A stretch of DNA of 64,000 bases, taken from contig CAYVQF010000026.1 of the NCBI GenBank assembly GCA_964454015.1, forward strand, positions 1-64,000. The letters are read 5' to 3'. Source of the DNA: CAYVQF01 sp964454015 (lineage in GTDB: Bacteria; Myxococcota_A; Bradymonadia; UBA4248). The translations under genes were made by a program, and so were the position numbers. The notes under the pieces are model-generated. The model ran no database searches. It was given only the letters and a program-made list of their open reading frames with translations, and was not told the DNA's origin. Below, in pieces: positions 24,239-34,477 of the stretch. Numbering within the stretch: the stretch's first letter is position 1; each line of letters begins with the position of its first letter.

Positions 24239-26821
24239 ATGAGCTCCGTGATTCGCATCCACCAGCCGCATCTCTTTCTTTTGGGCGATGTCCATGGGCG
24301 GGGTGAGGAGGTGGCGCAGTTGCTCGCAGCGCGCGGTTTGAGTGCAGGGTCGCTCTGGTGTGGGAGCCCGGAGCAGGCCTTGGTGCAGGTGGGGGACCTC
24401 ATCGATTTCGCGGCGTTTCCCGCCGTGGACGCCGAGGAGAAGCTGGGCCCGCTGCTCCAGTTGGCGGCAGACCGCCACTTGGGTGAGTCGGACTTGCTGC
24501 TGCCGGGGTTGGCGGGTGACAGTGAATATGGTCTGCGTGACCTTCTGGCAGGACGGGTCGCTTTTTCTCAGGCCTTGCAACAGCAAGAGAGGGTTGCCCT
24601 CTACGGTGCGTTGCAGTCTCTGGCCACGCTGCGCCTTTTTCGGCGTTGGGATACGGCGGCGGTGGCCTCCTCGGACAGGGGTCGCGTTTGCTGCCTGCTG
24701 GGCAACCACGATTTGGACTTGCTGCGCGGTCGCTTTCTCTACGCGCGCAGGCAGAAGTGCTTTCTCATGGCTCTCTGTGGCGTGCCGCTGCGCGAGGTGC
24801 TTCGACACGCCGCCCACGGCCTGCCTTGTGCCGAGTGGGTGCATAGCTCGCCGGAGCTAGAGTGGTTGCACGCCTTGCCCATGGTGGCCATCGCCGGGTC
24901 GACGCTGTTGGTGCATGGTGGCCCACCGCGGGCGTGGGTGGCGAGCATGGAGGTTCTGGGGATAGATGGCCCCGATGGGTTGGCTTCTTACCTCGACGCA
25001 GCGCGGGCCGAGGGTTTTGAACACCCGGCCTTTGCCGAGGGGCTCTCTCTCTTCTCGCCCGATGCGCCTGACGACGACTGGCTCCGCCTGCCTGCCCCTG
25101 CGGCGCGCTTCCTGGAGCGGATGGGGGTAGCGCAGATGGCCGTTGGGCACTCGCCTTTTCTCCATTTCCCCAAAGGGCGTTGGCAGGATCTGAACCAGGA
25201 CGAGGTGCGTTTCAAGATCGACAGGCCGGCGCGGTTGGGGACCCAGGTCGAGATCATCAAGCTCGACACCAACCTCAAGCGCGCGGGTTTGTTGTGGCTG
25301 GTGGAGCGGCGGCCAAGCGCAGAGGGGAGCCAGAGCTGGTGGGCTTGGCGTCCAGAGGAGGAGGTGGCGCTGCCACCTGCCGAGGTCGATGGTGCGGCGC
25401 AGGGGCTGAGCACGGAGGTGCAGCTCCCTGAAGAGGGCATGGATGGCGATGACTATATGGCGCTCTTGGGGGCCCTAGAGGCGCTGGAAGGGGAAGAGAC
25501 GCAGGCCGTGCGGGACGCCCTGGAGGCCGACTTTGGTCGCTTTATCGCCGTGGGGGCGACCGATTTGTTGCCTCTGCTGGCGGCGGCGCGTTTGGCGCGC
25601 AAGAAGGGGCTCGCGGCGTTGGATGGGGTGGAGATGTTCCTGGCCGTTGCGGAGCAACGCTACGCGGCCATGTGGGCCGCCGTGGCGCGTGCGGATCGAC
25701 CGCGGCGCGGGGTGCTGTTGCTGCCGGGGCTGGAGGCGTGCACCGTTCAGGGACGCTTATTGTTGGTGGCGGCGCGGGTGGCGCAGGACTACTGCCAGGG
25801 CGCTGGCGCGGCTGCGCTGGCGCGTGGTCCGGTGTTGACCGTGACCTGCCATCAGCGCGAGGGTGAGGCCTGGATGAAGGCCAGCCTCTTTGGCCCAAAG
25901 CGTGCGCCCGAGGAGGCGCTACGCCCCATCGCGACGTGGCCCCCAGATCGCGAGAGCATGCAGGCGATGGCCTTGGCGTTGGGCGAGGGTTGCGCCGAGG
26001 TGGAAGGTTGGAGTGTGGTCGAGGGGCTGGAGTCGGTCGAGGCGGGGGTGGGCGCGGCTTTGCGTCAGGCCGGGGCGCAGCGGCGGGAAGGCGCGCGCTG
26101 GGAGCGAGAGGCTGTCGAGAAGCTGGGGCCGACGGCGCGGGTGCGGCTGGGGCCGGCGGTGGAGGCGGCGGCGGTGTTGGGTCGTTTGGCGCGGTGGGCG
26201 GAAGCCAACGGCCTGGGTGATGCCGTGGGTTCAGGCGGGTTGCGCCAGGCGGCGACGGTGAGCGGTGCCGTCATGGCGGACCGATACATCGTGGAGGCTT
26301 GTGCGGGCACCTTTTTAGTGTTGGATTTGCCCGACGGGGTCGTGGTTCCAGCCAACACGGCTTTCGTCGCCCCCGAGGCTCGCTTCACCGTGCAGGGGCG
26401 CGGTGGTGCGGTGTCACACGCCGCCTATCTGCTGAGCCACCTGCCGGACACGAGGGTGCGTCTGTACAGCGCGGTGACGGAGTCGGTCGCGGCGCTGTTG
26501 GCGACGCAGGAATTCGAGCGCCTGGGTCTGGCTGCGGTTCAGGGACCAGGGTGGCGGCGTGGGCGTTACCTTTTCACGACGCCCTATCCCGACGTGTTGC
26601 GCTATTTTTACAACAAAGACCTGCGGTTGAGCTTTGCTGTGCCACGGGCCGCGTTGTCATCGGCGCTGCATGCGGGTCTGGTGAACATCAATCTCTTCTT
26701 ATCGGACCAGGGCGAGGACTTGGCTGGCAGCCCCGCGCTCGGCGGTGCCGACGTCGGGCTCGAGGTCGTGGCCCTCGGGGCCGATGGGATCGCCTGGCTG
26801 TGGGAGCACCGGGAAGCCTAG
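24239..26821 (+). CDS. PPP-type metallophosphoesterase with a 490-residue unknown C-terminal region
   Basis: 860 residues. Residues 1-370 form a phosphoprotein-phosphatase-type domain: LLGDVHGRGEE (metal Asp/His), QVGDLIDF, LLGNHDLDLL, LLVHGGPPRAW and AVGHSPF, in the order known for PrpE/ApaH-like enzymes. After it come about 490 residues rich in Ala/Leu/Gly with alpha-helical character and no recognised domain. The end (FNP-like TPYPDVLRYFYNKDLRLSF, HAGLVNINLFL) is well conserved-looking. The protein has no signal peptide. It could be a phosphatase/ligase or a cytoplasmic regulator; RNA-repair phosphatases are fused to other domains in this manner, but I see no ligase or kinase motif here. 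Confidence 0.75.
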   Translation: MSSVIRIHQPHLFLLGDVHGRGEEVAQLLAARGLSAGSLWCGSPEQALVQVGDLIDFAAFPAVDAEEKLGPLLQLAADRHLGESDLLLPGLAGDSEYGLRDLLAGRVAFSQALQQQERVALYGALQSLATLRLFRRWDTAAVASSDRGRVCCLLGNHDLDLLRGRFLYARRQKCFLMALCGVPLREVLRHAAHGLPCAEWVHSSPELEWLHALPMVAIAGSTLLVHGGPPRAWVASMEVLGIDGPDGLASYLDAARAEGFEHPAFAEGLSLFSPDAPDDDWLRLPAPAARFLERMGVAQMAVGHSPFLHFPKGRWQDLNQDEVRFKIDRPARLGTQVEIIKLDTNLKRAGLLWLVERRPSAEGSQSWWAWRPEEEVALPPAEVDGAAQGLSTEVQLPEEGMDGDDYMALLGALEALEGEETQAVRDALEADFGRFIAVGATDLLPLLAAARLARKKGLAALDGVEMFLAVAEQRYAAMWAAVARADRPRRGVLLLPGLEACTVQGRLLLVAARVAQDYCQGAGAAALARGPVLTVTCHQREGEAWMKASLFGPKRAPEEALRPIATWPPDRESMQAMALALGEGCAEVEGWSVVEGLESVEAGVGAALRQAGAQRREGARWEREAVEKLGPTARVRLGPAVEAAAVLGRLARWAEANGLGDAVGSGGLRQAATVSGAVMADRYIVEACAGTFLVLDLPDGVVVPANTAFVAPEARFTVQGRGGAVSHAAYLLSHLPDTRVRLYSAVTESVAALLATQEFERLGLAAVQGPGWRRGRYLFTTPYPDVLRYFYNKDLRLSFAVPRAALSSALHAGLVNINLFLSDQGEDLAGSPALGGADVGLEVVALGADGIAWLWEHREA

Positions 26822-26875
26822 CGGGGTGGCCGCGGCGGTGACCCTGTGACGGCTGCGCGGTGCGCTGGGCTCAGG

Positions 26876-29800
26876 TCATTGGGGGATGCCGCGCACGAAA
26901 TCAGCCCAGGCGCGCTTGAGGTTCGCGCCGAGGTGCAGGGGGGGCACCCGGGCGGCGCTGGCACCTGCGGAGCGGGTGCGGAAGTTGCGGCGGACCTGAT
27001 AGACGAAGGTGTCGAGGGTGGCCTGGTCTACGGGATCGCCCGTGAGGGCGAGGGTGAGGGCGTAGAGGCCGTGGCGCTCGGCGGTGTGAAAGAAGTGGGC
27101 TTCAGCGACTTTGCTTGGCATGCACTCCAGAGGGGCGACGCTGAGGACGCCGTCGAGCCCCCCCTGTTCCCACTCGTGAATGGCACCGCCCAGGGTCAAG
27201 GCGGCCTCGCCCTCGAGTTGAAAGCGCACGTAGGGGGCGGCGGCTTCGACGCTGTCTTGGGCGCGTGCCGCCGGCGGCCACAGTAGGGCTCGCGCCATGA
27301 TCTGGGTGGTGCTGCGCTGGATGTGGGCTTGAACCTTGGCGGAGAACCAGGAACGCCAGCTATGGGGGATGCCGACCTGGGTGTTGATGAACTCCTGGTA
27401 ATCGAGCCACTCGTGGAAGGGAGCGAGGCGGACGCGGGTGCCTTCGGCCTGGAGGCGATCGATGACGAAGTCGTTCGAGAAGGGATCGCTGCGGACGTAG
27501 ATCTCGCCGACGACCAGGACCGTCGGCAGCTCGCCGGGCTTGCGAATGGCGGCAAAGGCCTCGGCCGCGCGGCGCAAGAGGGGCCCACAGCCAAAGAGGT
27601 TGCCCGTGGCAACTTGGCTCAGGGCGTTGGTTACGCTCAGGTCGCCAGCGCCTGCAGAGGCCATACAGGCCTCGAGCTCGTCGACGAAAGCCTCGTAACA
27701 GCGCAGGGCGGCGCCGTCCTCTCGCTCGGCCGGTCGTACGTCATAGAGGGCGGCCAGGAGGAGATCTGCGGTCATGATCCCGGCGAAGACCAGGACGGTG
27801 ATGCCAGCGGGGATGCCTTCGAAGTAATCGTCATCTTTGGGGGACCAAATTTGGACGCGCTCCTCGAGGCCGAGGCGCTCGATGGTGAGCTTGTGGATTT
27901 GATTGTAGACGCCGAAGCGGCAGGGCCCGCGGGCGCCGGGCATGAGGAAGGCGAAGCGTCGCTGGGGATCGGGCTCATTGTTGATCTTGTCGAGGAGGGA
28001 GCCCAAGGTGAGGCAGAGGGGGACGCACTCCTTGCCCGAGGTGTGGCGCCGGCCGATTTCGAGGGCGTTGCGGTCTGGGAGGGGCAGGGCTTCTGCTGAG
28101 ATGCCGAAGCCTCGCAAGGCCGCCGCCAGCGCCGCCGCCCCTGGGCCGAGGCGGGGGATGAGGAGGTGGCGTTGGGTGCGGCGGACGTCATCGAGTTGCA
28201 GTTTTTTGGCTTCGAGGGCACTCAATGAGGTGAGGGACTCTTGTTGCTCCCGTGGTGGCGTGGCGAGGTCTTCCCGCAAGCAGTGGAGGAAGGCTTCGAC
28301 CCGGGTCCGGGTCCCGGCGTCGCCCGAGTGGCCGTCGGTCTCGATGACGGCGTAGGGCTTGCCCTCCATGGCGTAGGCGTAGAGGTGGAGGGTGAAGGAG
28401 TCGGGTCCGCAGGCGTAGTTGCTGCACCACATGGAGTAGACGCCTGGGGTGCGCCTGATCTGGTGGGCGGCGCGCAAGTTGCGCTGGCCGTAGCCCCAAT
28501 ACATGTCATCGAAGAGGGGGACGTCATCGTCGACGGGATAGCAGTCGACGGGGATGGCGACGGCGCCTTGTTCGCGCAGGATGGTGGGGACGTTGGAGTT
28601 GAGGATTTGATTGTAGATGGTGTAGGTGCGTCCCAGGACCACCACGGGGATGAGCTGGTCTTTTTTGCAGGCTTCGAGGGCGCGCCGGCCGGCGGCGCGG
28701 CTCTCTTCTTCAAAGGCGTGCTGGGCCAAGAGGGCGAGATCGAAGGCGGCACCAAAGTCCGCCTGGGGCACGCCGAGCTCGTGGGCCATGTCCCACATGG
28801 TGGCGCGAAAGCGATCGCTGCTATAGGCGCCGGGCTGGAAATCGATGACCGGTGAGAGGAGCCGCTGCGCTGCTTGGCCGCGGGCGGCGAGATCCCAGCG
28901 GTTGAGGTCCGCGGCGCCTTGGACCATGGGGCAGAGGACCGAGCGGCCTTCGCCGCGGACCGCTGGGGTGGAGAGCAGCATGGGGACGAAAATGACGTCG
29001 GCGCCGGACTCGACCATGGTCGAGACGACGCCGTGGAAGAGCTGCATGGGGGCGCAGAAGGGGATGTTGGCCTCTTCGATGCCGCGCTTGAGGATCTTCT
29101 GGTCGGCGCCATGGGTGACCTCGACCTGATAGCCGAGGTGGGCAAAGAAGGTGGCAAAGAGGGGGACCAAGCCCTTGAGCATGAACTCATCGCTCATGGC
29201 GAGACGGCGGCCGTTGGTGCCAGGCGGGAGCTGCCCGAGGAGGTTCGCGAGCCAGGCCGCTTGTTCGCGGAAGGGGTCGGGGGTGAGATCGGGGAGCTTG
29301 CGCCGCCCGGTACCGCGGTCGTAGAGCGAGCACCCGCCGCCCCAAGTGAAGCGCCCCTCTTGGCCGACGACGCGGGTGACGATGCGCTCGATGCGACACT
29401 TGTTGCCGGCGCCGCCGCAGCCTTTGGTCGATTTGCAGATGAAGTGATCCCGGCGGATGACCTCGGCGCTGAGGAAGTCGTTGAGATCGAGTCCGGCGTG
29501 ACCTTCGACGCTGCGTTCGCGCCGGGTGAGGCGGGCGATGCCGAGGGCGCCAATGGTTCCGGGATGCGGGGGGACGATGACCTCGGCCCCGGTGCGGCGG
29601 GCGACGGCGGCCGCGAGGGCGTCGGCGGCGAAGGGCATTCCCTGGCAGAAGATGACCTTGCCGACGCTGCGGTTGCCCTTGACGCGGTTGAGGTAGTTCT
29701 GCACCACGGCGTCATAGATGCCGGCGATGATGCTGTCGCGCGGCAGGTTGGCGGCGACGGCTTCGTCGATGATCTCCGCCATGAAGACGGAGCAGTGTTG

Positions 29801-31243
29801 TCCCAAGGAGACGGCATCGGCGGCGGCGAGGGCCAGCTCGCCGAGCTGGACCACATCGCGGACACCGGCGAAGCGTCGGCCTTGCTCTTCGATGAAGGAG
29901 CCCGTGCCGGCGCTGCAGGCCTCATTCATGGCGGCGTCGACGACGCGGCCGTCGTCGAGGCGGATGTACTTGGCATCTTGACCGCCGATTTCGAAGATGG
30001 TGTCGACGCGGGGATCGTAGTGGGTGGCGCCTTCGGCGTGGGCGGCGATCTCGTTGAGGACGAAGACGCGCTCTGCGCCGTAGCAGGCCATGAGGAGAGA
30101 GCCTGCGATTTCGCGGCCCGATCCAGTGGCGCCGACGGCCAGGACGGGGAAGCGGCCCCAAGGGGAGTCGAGGAAGTCGCGGGTGAGGGCTTGGGCCGCG
30201 CCCACGGGATCGCCGTTGGTTGGGCGATAGGCGTGCCACAGCATTTGCCCGTCGTGGCCATGGAGGAGCACGGCTTTGGCGCCCGTGGATCCCAGATCAT
30301 AGCCGAGAATGGCGGGCGCCGGGGTCAGGGCGGTGGGATCGGGTAGGGGTGGGGCGCTGAGGCGGTGGACCCGGGCGCGGGCGGTGGCTGGCGCTGGCAA
30401 GCGCTCGAGTTTTTGGTGTACCGCGGCGCCAAAGAGCAGGTTCAGGGGGGGCAAGTGGGTGCTGGTGCCATCGCTGCTGGCGAGGAGGGCGCAGCCCAAG
30501 GCGTCGACATAGCGCGCTTCTTCAGGGTCGAGCTCGAGGATGTCCATGCCGTGGCGTGCGGCGAAGGTGGCGAAGTGACGCCGGATGCGCTCGGAGCGGG
30601 CGACGCCGCCGAGCAAGGCCAGGCGTCGTGGGCTGAGGGCGGGCTTGACCAAGACCTGGACGTTCTCTGCCACGGCGTCATAGAGGCCTGCCAAGATGCG
30701 GGCGTGGGAGGTGCCATGGTTGGCCAGGTGGGTCATGTCGGTTTTGAGGATGACTGGGCAACGCCCCGAGAGCGGGGCCGGGTCGGAGACGTCCAGGCAG
30801 AGGGCGCTGGCGGCTTCGATGTCGAGGTTGAAGCGTTCGACGAGCTGCCGCAAGAAGTTGCCCGTGCCTTGGGAGCAGCGATTGTTCTCGCGGAAGACTT
30901 CGAGATCGCCGCCGCGCAGCTCCAGGACCGAGAAGCCGTGGCTGCCGATGGCGACGAGGGTGGCAGGGTCGTCGTCCTGGACGAAGCGGAAGCCCGTGGC
31001 CCGGGCCTGTTTTTCTGGGACGCGGGGCAGGCGCAGCACCCGGCTCAGGCGCCCAGTGACGGCGGCGTCGGTGATGGAGGGCCAATCCCAGAGGGCAAGC
31101 AGTTCTGCCAGGGCGGGCTCAGGGGCCTTGTGGTGTTCGAGCAAGGCGCGGCGGGTCCAGGTGGCTTGCCCGTCGCGGTGGGTGATTTCAACGGCCTTGA
31201 TCGTCTCGGCGCCGACGTCGATACCAATGGTGCGCGCACTCAT
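26876..31243 (-). CDS. Giant acyl-CoA dehydratase activase (BadF/HgdC-type, tandem ASKHA domains plus DUF2229)
   Basis: 1455 residues from the Met at 31243 (AAGGA 6 nt upstream). Two actin-like activase domains are in tandem: GIDVGAETIKAVEI (start) with NNRCSQGTGNFLRQ, and YDLGSTGAKAVLL (about 313) with IGGQDAKYIRLDDG and NEACSAGTGSFIEEQ. Each has the Cys-x-x-GTG helix that holds the bridging [4Fe-4S] cluster in HgdC dimers. The remainder is DUF2229 and a dehydratase-subunit-like region (GADQKILKRGIEEANIPFCA, CSNYACGPDSFTLH, GPCRFGVYNQIHK), rich in Cys. Activases give ATP-driven low-potential electrons to 2-hydroxyacyl-CoA dehydratases or benzoyl-CoA reductases. No partner enzyme lies beside it, as is common for this giant form. 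It is oxygen-sensitive in known cases. Confidence 0.9.
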   Translation of the reverse strand: MSARTIGIDVGAETIKAVEITHRDGQATWTRRALLEHHKAPEPALAELLALWDWPSITDAAVTGRLSRVLRLPRVPEKQARATGFRFVQDDDPATLVAIGSHGFSVLELRGGDLEVFRENNRCSQGTGNFLRQLVERFNLDIEAASALCLDVSDPAPLSGRCPVILKTDMTHLANHGTSHARILAGLYDAVAENVQVLVKPALSPRRLALLGGVARSERIRRHFATFAARHGMDILELDPEEARYVDALGCALLASSDGTSTHLPPLNLLFGAAVHQKLERLPAPATARARVHRLSAPPLPDPTALTPAPAILGYDLGSTGAKAVLLHGHDGQMLWHAYRPTNGDPVGAAQALTRDFLDSPWGRFPVLAVGATGSGREIAGSLLMACYGAERVFVLNEIAAHAEGATHYDPRVDTIFEIGGQDAKYIRLDDGRVVDAAMNEACSAGTGSFIEEQGRRFAGVRDVVQLGELALAAADAVSLGQHCSVFMAEIIDEAVAANLPRDSIIAGIYDAVVQNYLNRVKGNRSVGKVIFCQGMPFAADALAAAVARRTGAEVIVPPHPGTIGALGIARLTRRERSVEGHAGLDLNDFLSAEVIRRDHFICKSTKGCGGAGNKCRIERIVTRVVGQEGRFTWGGGCSLYDRGTGRRKLPDLTPDPFREQAAWLANLLGQLPPGTNGRRLAMSDEFMLKGLVPLFATFFAHLGYQVEVTHGADQKILKRGIEEANIPFCAPMQLFHGVVSTMVESGADVIFVPMLLSTPAVRGEGRSVLCPMVQGAADLNRWDLAARGQAAQRLLSPVIDFQPGAYSSDRFRATMWDMAHELGVPQADFGAAFDLALLAQHAFEEESRAAGRRALEACKKDQLIPVVVLGRTYTIYNQILNSNVPTILREQGAVAIPVDCYPVDDDVPLFDDMYWGYGQRNLRAAHQIRRTPGVYSMWCSNYACGPDSFTLHLYAYAMEGKPYAVIETDGHSGDAGTRTRVEAFLHCLREDLATPPREQQESLTSLSALEAKKLQLDDVRRTQRHLLIPRLGPGAAALAAALRGFGISAEALPLPDRNALEIGRRHTSGKECVPLCLTLGSLLDKINNEPDPQRRFAFLMPGARGPCRFGVYNQIHKLTIERLGLEERVQIWSPKDDDYFEGIPAGITVLVFAGIMTADLLLAALYDVRPAEREDGAALRCYEAFVDELEACMASAGAGDLSVTNALSQVATGNLFGCGPLLRRAAEAFAAIRKPGELPTVLVVGEIYVRSDPFSNDFVIDRLQAEGTRVRLAPFHEWLDYQEFINTQVGIPHSWRSWFSAKVQAHIQRSTTQIMARALLWPPAARAQDSVEAAAPYVRFQLEGEAALTLGGAIHEWEQGGLDGVLSVAPLECMPSKVAEAHFFHTAERHGLYALTLALTGDPVDQATLDTFVYQVRRNFRTRSAGASAARVPPLHLGANLKRAWADFVRGIPQ

Positions 31244-31399
31244 GCCAATCCTTGTCATGCATAGGGTCGCGGTGAATTGCGAAGAGGGGCGACCCGAAAA
31301 CAGGGGGGCATTGTACGAAACTTTTCTGTTTGAGCTAGCTTCAGCGCCCGGAATTTCCCAGGGCGCGCTTGAGAGGCGGCGCGACGAAGGGGCGCGCGC

Positions 31400-34300
31400 T
31401 CAAGGGGTAGGGAAGAGCTTGGCCAGGAGGGCCGAGAGATCATGGACGGTGTAGGGCTTGGGCAGGACCGCGCAGAAGCCGTGGTCGCCGTACTCGGCCA
31501 TGATGGGATCGTTCGAGTAACCGCTAGAGACCACCGCTCTGATGTCTGGGTCGATTTCCCTGAGACGTTGCATGGCTTGGGCGCCGCCCATGCCTCCGGG
31601 GACGGTGAGATCGAGGATGGTCAGATCGTAGGGCAGCCCGGCTTGCTGGGCGGCGCAATAGGCTTCGATGGCCTGCGCGCCATCGTGGACGCAGTCGCAT
31701 TGATAGCCTAAGTGACGCAGCATGTTGCCAACCATCTGGGCGAGGGGTGCCTGGTCATCCATGACCAGGACCTTGCCGTGTCCGCGGTGTCGGCTCGGCG
31801 CGATGGGCGCGGGTTCGGCGGCGGCGACCTGGAGGGTTGCTGGGAGGAGGAGGCTGAAAGTGCAGCCGGCTCCCGGGCGTGAATGCACGGTGATGTGCCC
31901 GTGGTGGCGGTGAACGATGGAATAGGTCGTGGCCAGGCCGAGACCGCTGCCTTGGCGCTTGGTAGAGAAGAAGGGGTCGAAGACGCGAGGGAGCTGCTCC
32001 TCTGGGATGCCTGGTCCTTGATCCGTGACGTCGATCTGGACGTAGTGGCCCGCCGGTAGGCCCATGGGCGGCGGCGCTGTGTACGCTACGTTGTGGCAGT
32101 GGATGTGGATGATCCCGCCGTGGGGCACGGCCTGGATGGCGTTGATGAGGATGTTGCTGAGGGCCTGATTGATCTGGCCAGGATCGACTTCGGCTGCCCA
32201 GAGGCCTTCTTGGCAGTCGATATGGCAACGCGAGGTGGAGCCACGGGTGACGAAGCCGGCACAGTCGGTGACGAGCTGACTCAAGTCGAGCAGCTTTTTG
32301 ATGGGCTCACCGCCCCGGGCGAAGGTGAGGAGTTGACCCGTCAAGGTCTGGGCTTGCTGAGCGCCTTTTTGGACGTCTTCGAGTACCTCACGGAGCTCAC
32401 TGCTGGCTTCGACCTGGCACAGGGCGAAAGAGACGTTGCCCAGGATGACCCCGAGCATGTTGTTGAAATCGTGGGCGATACCACCAGCGAGCATGCCGAT
32501 GGCCTCCATTTTCTGACTCTGCTGCAGCGCGGCCAGGGTCTGGATCTGAGTCGAAATGTCGCTGAACATGACGCCGATGCGGCGCGGTGCCATGCGAAAG
32601 GCCGTGACTTCGAAGATCCCCTTGATTTCGCCGGATTGATAAGGGACTTGACCGCGCCAGACCTCACCGTGGACGGCGGCGCGGCGAAAGTGGTAGGGGA
32701 CCTCCGTTTCGAGCAAGGGTGGGAAGATCTCATCGAGGGTGCTACCCACGAAGTCCCCATGGTCGATGCCAATGATGTGGTCGGCCGCTGGGTTGGCGCC
32801 TTGAAAGACCAGTTGGTCGTCCGGGCTGAGCTCGTAGAGGTAGATGCCCATGGGCGACGACTCGACGAGGCTGCGGAAAGTCTCCTCACTCTTGCGCAGC
32901 GCTTCTTGAACACGGTAGGCCTCGGTGACGTCGCGGAAGACCAAAACCACCCCCACGGTGCGACCTGTGGCGTCGAGAATGGGGGCAGCCGAGTCGGCGA
33001 TCTGCACCTCATTACCCGAACGGGCGATGAGCGTGGTGTGGTTGGCCAAGCCGACCACCGTGCCGCTCGCCAATACCAGTTGCGCCGGGTTGGGCGCGCG
33101 GACGCCGCTGAAGGCATTGACGATGTGGAAGACCTCCTCCAGAGGCCGGCCTTGGGCCTCGGGCAAAGACCATCCCGTGAGGCTCTCGGCGACGGGGTTC
33201 ATCCGCACCACGCGCCCAGCGACGTCGACGGCCATCACCGCGTCGCCGATAGAGTCGAGGGTGATGCGGAGCTGCTCTTCACTCTCGCGGAGCGCGTCTT
33301 CTGCGGCGCGCCAGGCGGTGATGTTGGTGAGGGTGCCCATCATGCGCCGCGGTGTCCCCGCGTCGCTTCGGGTCACGACCCGTCCCCGCGCGCGCAGCCA
33401 GATCCAGTGGCCCTCTTGGTGGCGGATGCGAAAGGACACGTCGAGGCCCCGACTGTCGCCTTCGATGTGCGCGGAGAAGGCGTCCTCGAAGGCGGTGCGA
33501 TCCGCGGGATGGAGGTGCTCGAACCAGGCAGCGAAGGTGCTGGGGAAGGCGTCTGGGGCGTAGCCCGTCAGGCGGTAACAGCCGGCGTCGAAGAAGAGTT
33601 CTTGGGTCATCAGATCCCAGTCCCAGATCCCGTCGTTGACCGCTGCCAGGGCAAGATCGTAGCGCTCTTGGGCGGCCTGGAGGGCGTCGGCCATGCGCTG
33701 CTTTTCATCGACGTCTTTGACGATCCCAACGATCGAGAGGTGTCCGTCGGGATGCTCAATCACACGCCCGGAGAGGCTGAGATACTTGTAGATCCCATCC
33801 TGGCGTCGCGCGCGCACGACCTCACCCTTCACGGTGCGGGATTGGAGCGCCTGCTGAACGAGGTCCTGTAGCTTGCCGACGTCATCGGGGTGGACGAAGT
33901 CGTAGGCAGGGGCTTCCCAGAATGCCTCTCGCGGATAGCCGAGGATCTCCGTAAGCTGGGGGGAGCAAAAAATGATTTTTGCGTCTAGAGTGATCTCGAC
34001 GATGGCGTCAGAGAGGTTCTCCAGGAGCGTGCGATACTTGGTTTCGTTGGCTTGGAGAGCGTCGAAGAGCCGACCGATGCGCAGGGCGCTCTCGTGATAG
34101 TGGGCGAGGTTCTGCGCCTGCTCATGGAGACTCTGCTTTGCCTCGGCGCGCAGGCAGAGGTTGTCGTTGTGATGCGCGGCGACGCGTTGCAAGAGATCCA
34201 GAAAGGAGGACGCCATGGGCTGCGCGTCGTCGTACATCACCGGCGGCAGCTCGAGGTGCCACAGGGTGGGCGCCAGCTCGTGCTTCTGAAACGATGTTGC

Positions 34301-34477
34301 TGGCGTGAGGACGAGGCCGCAAATCCTTGGAAGGAGCGGCACGATGTGCGGCTGGATGGCCGAGAGGCTTGCCGCCCAGATGGCGATGGGCCCCCCTAGG
34401 AGATCGGCCTTGGTGGGAGTGCGTTCGACAAAGCCCGGCGGCGCGTCGCTGCCGATGCAAAGAAAGCGTGGCGTCAC
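31400..34477 (-). CDS. Hybrid histidine kinase with multiple PAS domains and C-terminal receiver
   Basis: 1025 residues starting at a GTG that overlaps the stop of the FIST gene by 4 bp. An N-terminal 130 residues of unknown type are followed by about four PAS/PAC modules (NLSDAIVEITLDAKIIF, AAVNDGIWDWDLMTQELFF, SIGDAVMAVDVAGRVVRMNP, ESSPMGIYLYELSPDDQL). Then HisKA with His669 in GIAHDFNNMLGV, the ATPase N-box NILINAIQAV, and the G-boxes DQGPGIPEEQLPRVFDPFF and GSGLGLATTYSIV. A receiver follows (LVMDDQAPLA, phosphoacceptor Asp956 in TILDLTVPGG, SSGYSNDP, LPKPY). No membrane segment, so a cytoplasmic sensor, probably reading the FIST protein or small ligands. No output regulator is adjacent. 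Confidence 0.9.
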   Translation of the reverse strand: MTPRFLCIGSDAPPGFVERTPTKADLLGGPIAIWAASLSAIQPHIVPLLPRICGLVLTPATSFQKHELAPTLWHLELPPVMYDDAQPMASSFLDLLQRVAAHHNDNLCLRAEAKQSLHEQAQNLAHYHESALRIGRLFDALQANETKYRTLLENLSDAIVEITLDAKIIFCSPQLTEILGYPREAFWEAPAYDFVHPDDVGKLQDLVQQALQSRTVKGEVVRARRQDGIYKYLSLSGRVIEHPDGHLSIVGIVKDVDEKQRMADALQAAQERYDLALAAVNDGIWDWDLMTQELFFDAGCYRLTGYAPDAFPSTFAAWFEHLHPADRTAFEDAFSAHIEGDSRGLDVSFRIRHQEGHWIWLRARGRVVTRSDAGTPRRMMGTLTNITAWRAAEDALRESEEQLRITLDSIGDAVMAVDVAGRVVRMNPVAESLTGWSLPEAQGRPLEEVFHIVNAFSGVRAPNPAQLVLASGTVVGLANHTTLIARSGNEVQIADSAAPILDATGRTVGVVLVFRDVTEAYRVQEALRKSEETFRSLVESSPMGIYLYELSPDDQLVFQGANPAADHIIGIDHGDFVGSTLDEIFPPLLETEVPYHFRRAAVHGEVWRGQVPYQSGEIKGIFEVTAFRMAPRRIGVMFSDISTQIQTLAALQQSQKMEAIGMLAGGIAHDFNNMLGVILGNVSFALCQVEASSELREVLEDVQKGAQQAQTLTGQLLTFARGGEPIKKLLDLSQLVTDCAGFVTRGSTSRCHIDCQEGLWAAEVDPGQINQALSNILINAIQAVPHGGIIHIHCHNVAYTAPPPMGLPAGHYVQIDVTDQGPGIPEEQLPRVFDPFFSTKRQGSGLGLATTYSIVHRHHGHITVHSRPGAGCTFSLLLPATLQVAAAEPAPIAPSRHRGHGKVLVMDDQAPLAQMVGNMLRHLGYQCDCVHDGAQAIEAYCAAQQAGLPYDLTILDLTVPGGMGGAQAMQRLREIDPDIRAVVSSGYSNDPIMAEYGDHGFCAVLPKPYTVHDLSALLAKLFPTP

